Source of the DNA: QUBU01 sp014337915
GTDB taxonomy: Bacteria; Pseudomonadota; Gammaproteobacteria; Steroidobacterales; GCA-2729495
Length of the DNA: 55,477 nt
Reading direction: 5' to 3'
Assembly: GCA_030263395.1 (NCBI GenBank)
Contig: SZOW01000017.1
Location: 1 to 55,477, forward strand
The notes under the pieces were generated by a model. It was not told the DNA's origin, searched no databases, and saw only the letters and a list, made by a program, of their open reading frames with translations. Below are positions 53,726 to 55,477 of the stretch, piece after piece. Within the stretch, counting starts at the first letter, position 1, and each line of letters begins with the position of its first letter. The position numbers and the translations under genes are program-made.

Positions 53726-55075
53726 ATGAAACCCGATCCGCTGCGGCTCTACCAGGCCGGGCTCGCACATCACCAGGCGGGGCGGCTGGCCGCGGCCGAG
53801 GCGGCCTACCGCGAGGTGCTCGCGCATTTCCCGCGCCAGCCCGATGCCCTGCACATGCTCGGCGTGCTCGCGCACCAGGCGGGCCGCCACGAGGTGGCGG
53901 TGGAACTCATCGGCAAGGCTATCGGCATCGCGCCGAAGCAGGCGGCGTTCCACAACAACCTCGGCTCCTGCCACGAGGCCCGCGGCGATCTCGACGCTGC
54001 GCTCGTCGCCTTCCGCCGCGCGATCGCCCTGCAGCCCACGCTGCCCGAGGCGCACAACAACAGCGGCAACGTGCTGCAGGCACTCGGTGACTGCGAGGGC
54101 GCGATCGCGGCCTATCGCCAGGCGCTGGCGCTGCGCCCAGCCTACGCCGAGGCGCAGGACAACCTGGGCGCCGCGCTGCAGGCCGCCGGCCGCCCCGAGG
54201 AGGCGATCGCCGCGCACCGCCAGGCGCTGGCGTTGCGGCCGGATCATGCGGGCGCGCAGTGGAACCTGGCCTATGCACTGCTGCTCAAGGGTGATTTCGC
54301 CGCCGGCTGGGCGCAGAACGAGTGGCGCTGGCGCGCTTCCGGCCGCCAGGCCGCGGATCCGGGCTGGAGCCAGCCGCTGTGGCTGGGTACGCCGGCGCTG
54401 GCCGGGCGGACGCTGCTCGTGCACCACGAGCAGGGGCTCGGCGATACGCTGCAGATGCTGCGCTACGTACCGCTGCTCGCGGCGCAGGGCGCGCGGGTGC
54501 TGCTGCGCGTGCCGGCGACGCTCGCCGATCTCGCCGCCACGGTGCCGGGCGTCGCGGCCGTGATCCGGGAGGGCGAGCCGCTGCCGGCATTCGACCTGCA
54601 CTGTCCCTGCATGTCGCTGCCGCTCGCCTGCGGCACGCTGCTGGAGACCATACCGGCGACGGTGCCTTACCTCGCGGCGCCCGAGGCCGTGCGCAGCGCC
54701 TGGCAGGCGCGGCTCGGCCCGGCGCAGCGCCGGCGCGTGGGGCTCGCCTGGTCCGGCTCCGCCGGCCATCGCAACGACCGCAACCGCAGCCTGCCGTTCG
54801 CGCGGCTCGCGCCGCTGCTCGACGCCGACACGCTCGCCGACACCGCCGGGCTCATCGCCGCGCTCGACCTCGTTATCGCCGTCGACACCGCCGTCGCCCA
54901 CCTCGCCGGCGCCATGGGCCGGCCCGCATGGCTGCTGCTGCCCTTCGCGCCCGACTACCGCTGGCTGCTCGGGCGTGATGACAGCCCCTGGTACCCGACG
55001 CTGCGCCTGTTCCGCCAGCCGGTGGCGGGGGACTGGGGGAGCGTGGTGGGAAGGGTGAGGGGGCTCATCGGGTGA
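53726..55075 (+). CDS. TPR-repeat protein with an ADP-heptose/OGT-like transferase domain, apparently shortened
   Basis: Protein of 449 residues. Residues 1-200 hold at least five TPR units (for example AEAAYREVLAHFPRQPDALHM, AFRRAIALQPTLPEAHNN and AYRQALALRPAYAEAQDN, all as shown in parts). A glycosyltransferase-like domain follows with LLVHHEQGLGDTLQMLRY, RVGLAWSGSAGHRNDRNRSLP and LVIAVDTAVAHLAGAMGRP, as in bacterial TPR transferases of the GT41/GT9 type. Between FARLAPLLD and DTAGLIAALDL, family members normally have around 30-40 residues forming a strand and helix; here only a few remain, so an in-frame deletion may have removed part of the Rossmann fold. Confidence 0.8.
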   Translation: MKPDPLRLYQAGLAHHQAGRLAAAEAAYREVLAHFPRQPDALHMLGVLAHQAGRHEVAVELIGKAIGIAPKQAAFHNNLGSCHEARGDLDAALVAFRRAIALQPTLPEAHNNSGNVLQALGDCEGAIAAYRQALALRPAYAEAQDNLGAALQAAGRPEEAIAAHRQALALRPDHAGAQWNLAYALLLKGDFAAGWAQNEWRWRASGRQAADPGWSQPLWLGTPALAGRTLLVHHEQGLGDTLQMLRYVPLLAAQGARVLLRVPATLADLAATVPGVAAVIREGEPLPAFDLHCPCMSLPLACGTLLETIPATVPYLAAPEAVRSAWQARLGPAQRRRVGLAWSGSAGHRNDRNRSLPFARLAPLLDADTLADTAGLIAALDLVIAVDTAVAHLAGAMGRPAWLLLPFAPDYRWLLGRDDSPWYPTLRLFRQPVAGDWGSVVGRVRGLIG

Positions 55076-55477
55076 ACTTGAAGGTGGGGGACGGGACTAC
55101 AATGACAAAGGGTCCGGGAACCACAGCAGTGGCTCGCCATTCGATGAAGGTGGGCGGCTCGCCTCGATCTGGGATCTGGCCGGCCTCTACGGTGTGAAGA
55201 TGGACTACAACGGCATGGGTGAGCTGGCGTATGCCAGGCGCTACACCAACGACGCCTGTACGAACGAAGAAGTCGTGCTGGCGCAGGAATATTTCACCTT
55301 CGCCCCGGACGGGCGGGCACTCGAGCTGGTCAGTGGCAACGCCAGCCGGACGGAGTCCGACTGGGTGTGGCTCGACGGGCAGCCGGTGGCACAGTTCACC
55401 GACAGCTACGACGCGGCCGGCACGTATCAGGGCACCACGGTGACCTATCTCTACGCTGACCACCTCGGCACGCCGCG
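55059..55477 (+). CDS. RHS-repeat protein fragment, open to the window edge
   Basis: A reading frame open from just after the TGA at 55056 to the window edge (about 139 codons) encodes RHS-like sequence: GMGELAYARRYTNDA, EYFTFAPDGRALELV, WLDGQPVAQFTDS and finally YLYADHLGTPR, the RHS core motif (D-H-L-G-T-P). The first conserved RHS residues appear only near position 55170 and no good start codon or ribosome site precedes them; ATG 55200 is internal. It follows the TPR gene without a gap. It may be the displaced 3' part of an RHS gene, or the frame of an intact gene whose start I cannot see. The rest lies outside. Confidence 0.6.

Noticed and set aside
55065..55463. A 132-codon minus-strand gene at the right edge
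   Set aside because: The plus strand shows RHS motifs over the same stretch, so the minus frame is a shadow.

Overview
The window is about 55 kb of very GC-rich DNA (I estimate close to 70% G+C, not counted), with dense, often overlapping genes and long shadow frames on both strands. Gene content points to a gammaproteobacterium, possibly a lineage near Xanthomonadales, Nevskiales or Steroidobacterales, although a betaproteobacterium cannot be excluded. It carries SlyX, the YgiQ radical SAM protein, a QseBC/PmrAB-type two-component pair, RegBA, MprF with AcvB/VirJ, Czc metal efflux and large TonB receptors. No tRNA, rRNA, CRISPR array, intact insertion sequence or prophage was seen.

Layout. 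(1) 0.2-8.5 kb: a surface-glycan block, with a Wzi-like capsule protein on the plus strand facing a minus-strand operon of methyltransferase, DegT aminotransferase, TPP-dependent E1 alpha and beta subunits, an initiating sugar-phosphate transferase and a FlaA1/WbpM-type dehydratase. (2) 8.5-18 kb: a coupled minus-strand operon of MprF, AcvB/VirJ, an ABC ATPase, a large permease, a HlyD adaptor, SlyX and an SLT-type lytic enzyme, apparently for envelope lipid modification and export. (3) 18-22 kb: a Do-type periplasmic protease and a QseBC/PmrAB-like pair, with two PmrA-type CTTAAG boxes near them. (4) 22-32.7 kb: YgiQ, then czcI-czcB-czcA-DUF3240-czcC and a BtuB-like TonB receptor. (5) 32.7-40 kb: a heme c/FG-GAP lipoprotein, then SDR, MFS transporter, nitrilase-family hydrolase and a TonB receptor, which looks like an uptake and catabolism unit of unknown substrate. 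(6) 40-45 kb: a stand-alone TrpB, a CDF exporter and an overlapping P-type ATPase. (7) 45-48 kb: RegB/RegA with a secreted lipocalin-like protein, and a GNAT acetyltransferase. (8) 48-55 kb: a ClpP-like membrane protein, a PuuD-like amidotransferase with a class III aminotransferase (putrescine-type catabolism), an HExxH protein, a secreted unknown, a methyltransferase, a TPR transferase and the beginning of an RHS fragment cut by the window edge.

The most unusual signal is a set of at least four sequence families of long, near-perfect palindromic elements (arms of about 19 to 43 bp). Two families occur twice each in the window and sit exactly at gene boundaries. They supply the start region of slyX, supply the stop codon of the puuD-like gene, and fill two divergent intergenic regions right up to start codons. 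Two other families lie inside protein-coding genes (ygiQ and the BtuB-like receptor) with lengths divisible by three and no stop codon, so the proteins carry palindrome-encoded peptides. The receptor insertion is flanked by a 9-bp direct repeat. This resembles REP/REPIN elements mobilised by RAYT transposases, but the in-frame coding insertions recall Rickettsia palindromic elements. No RAYT gene lies in the window.
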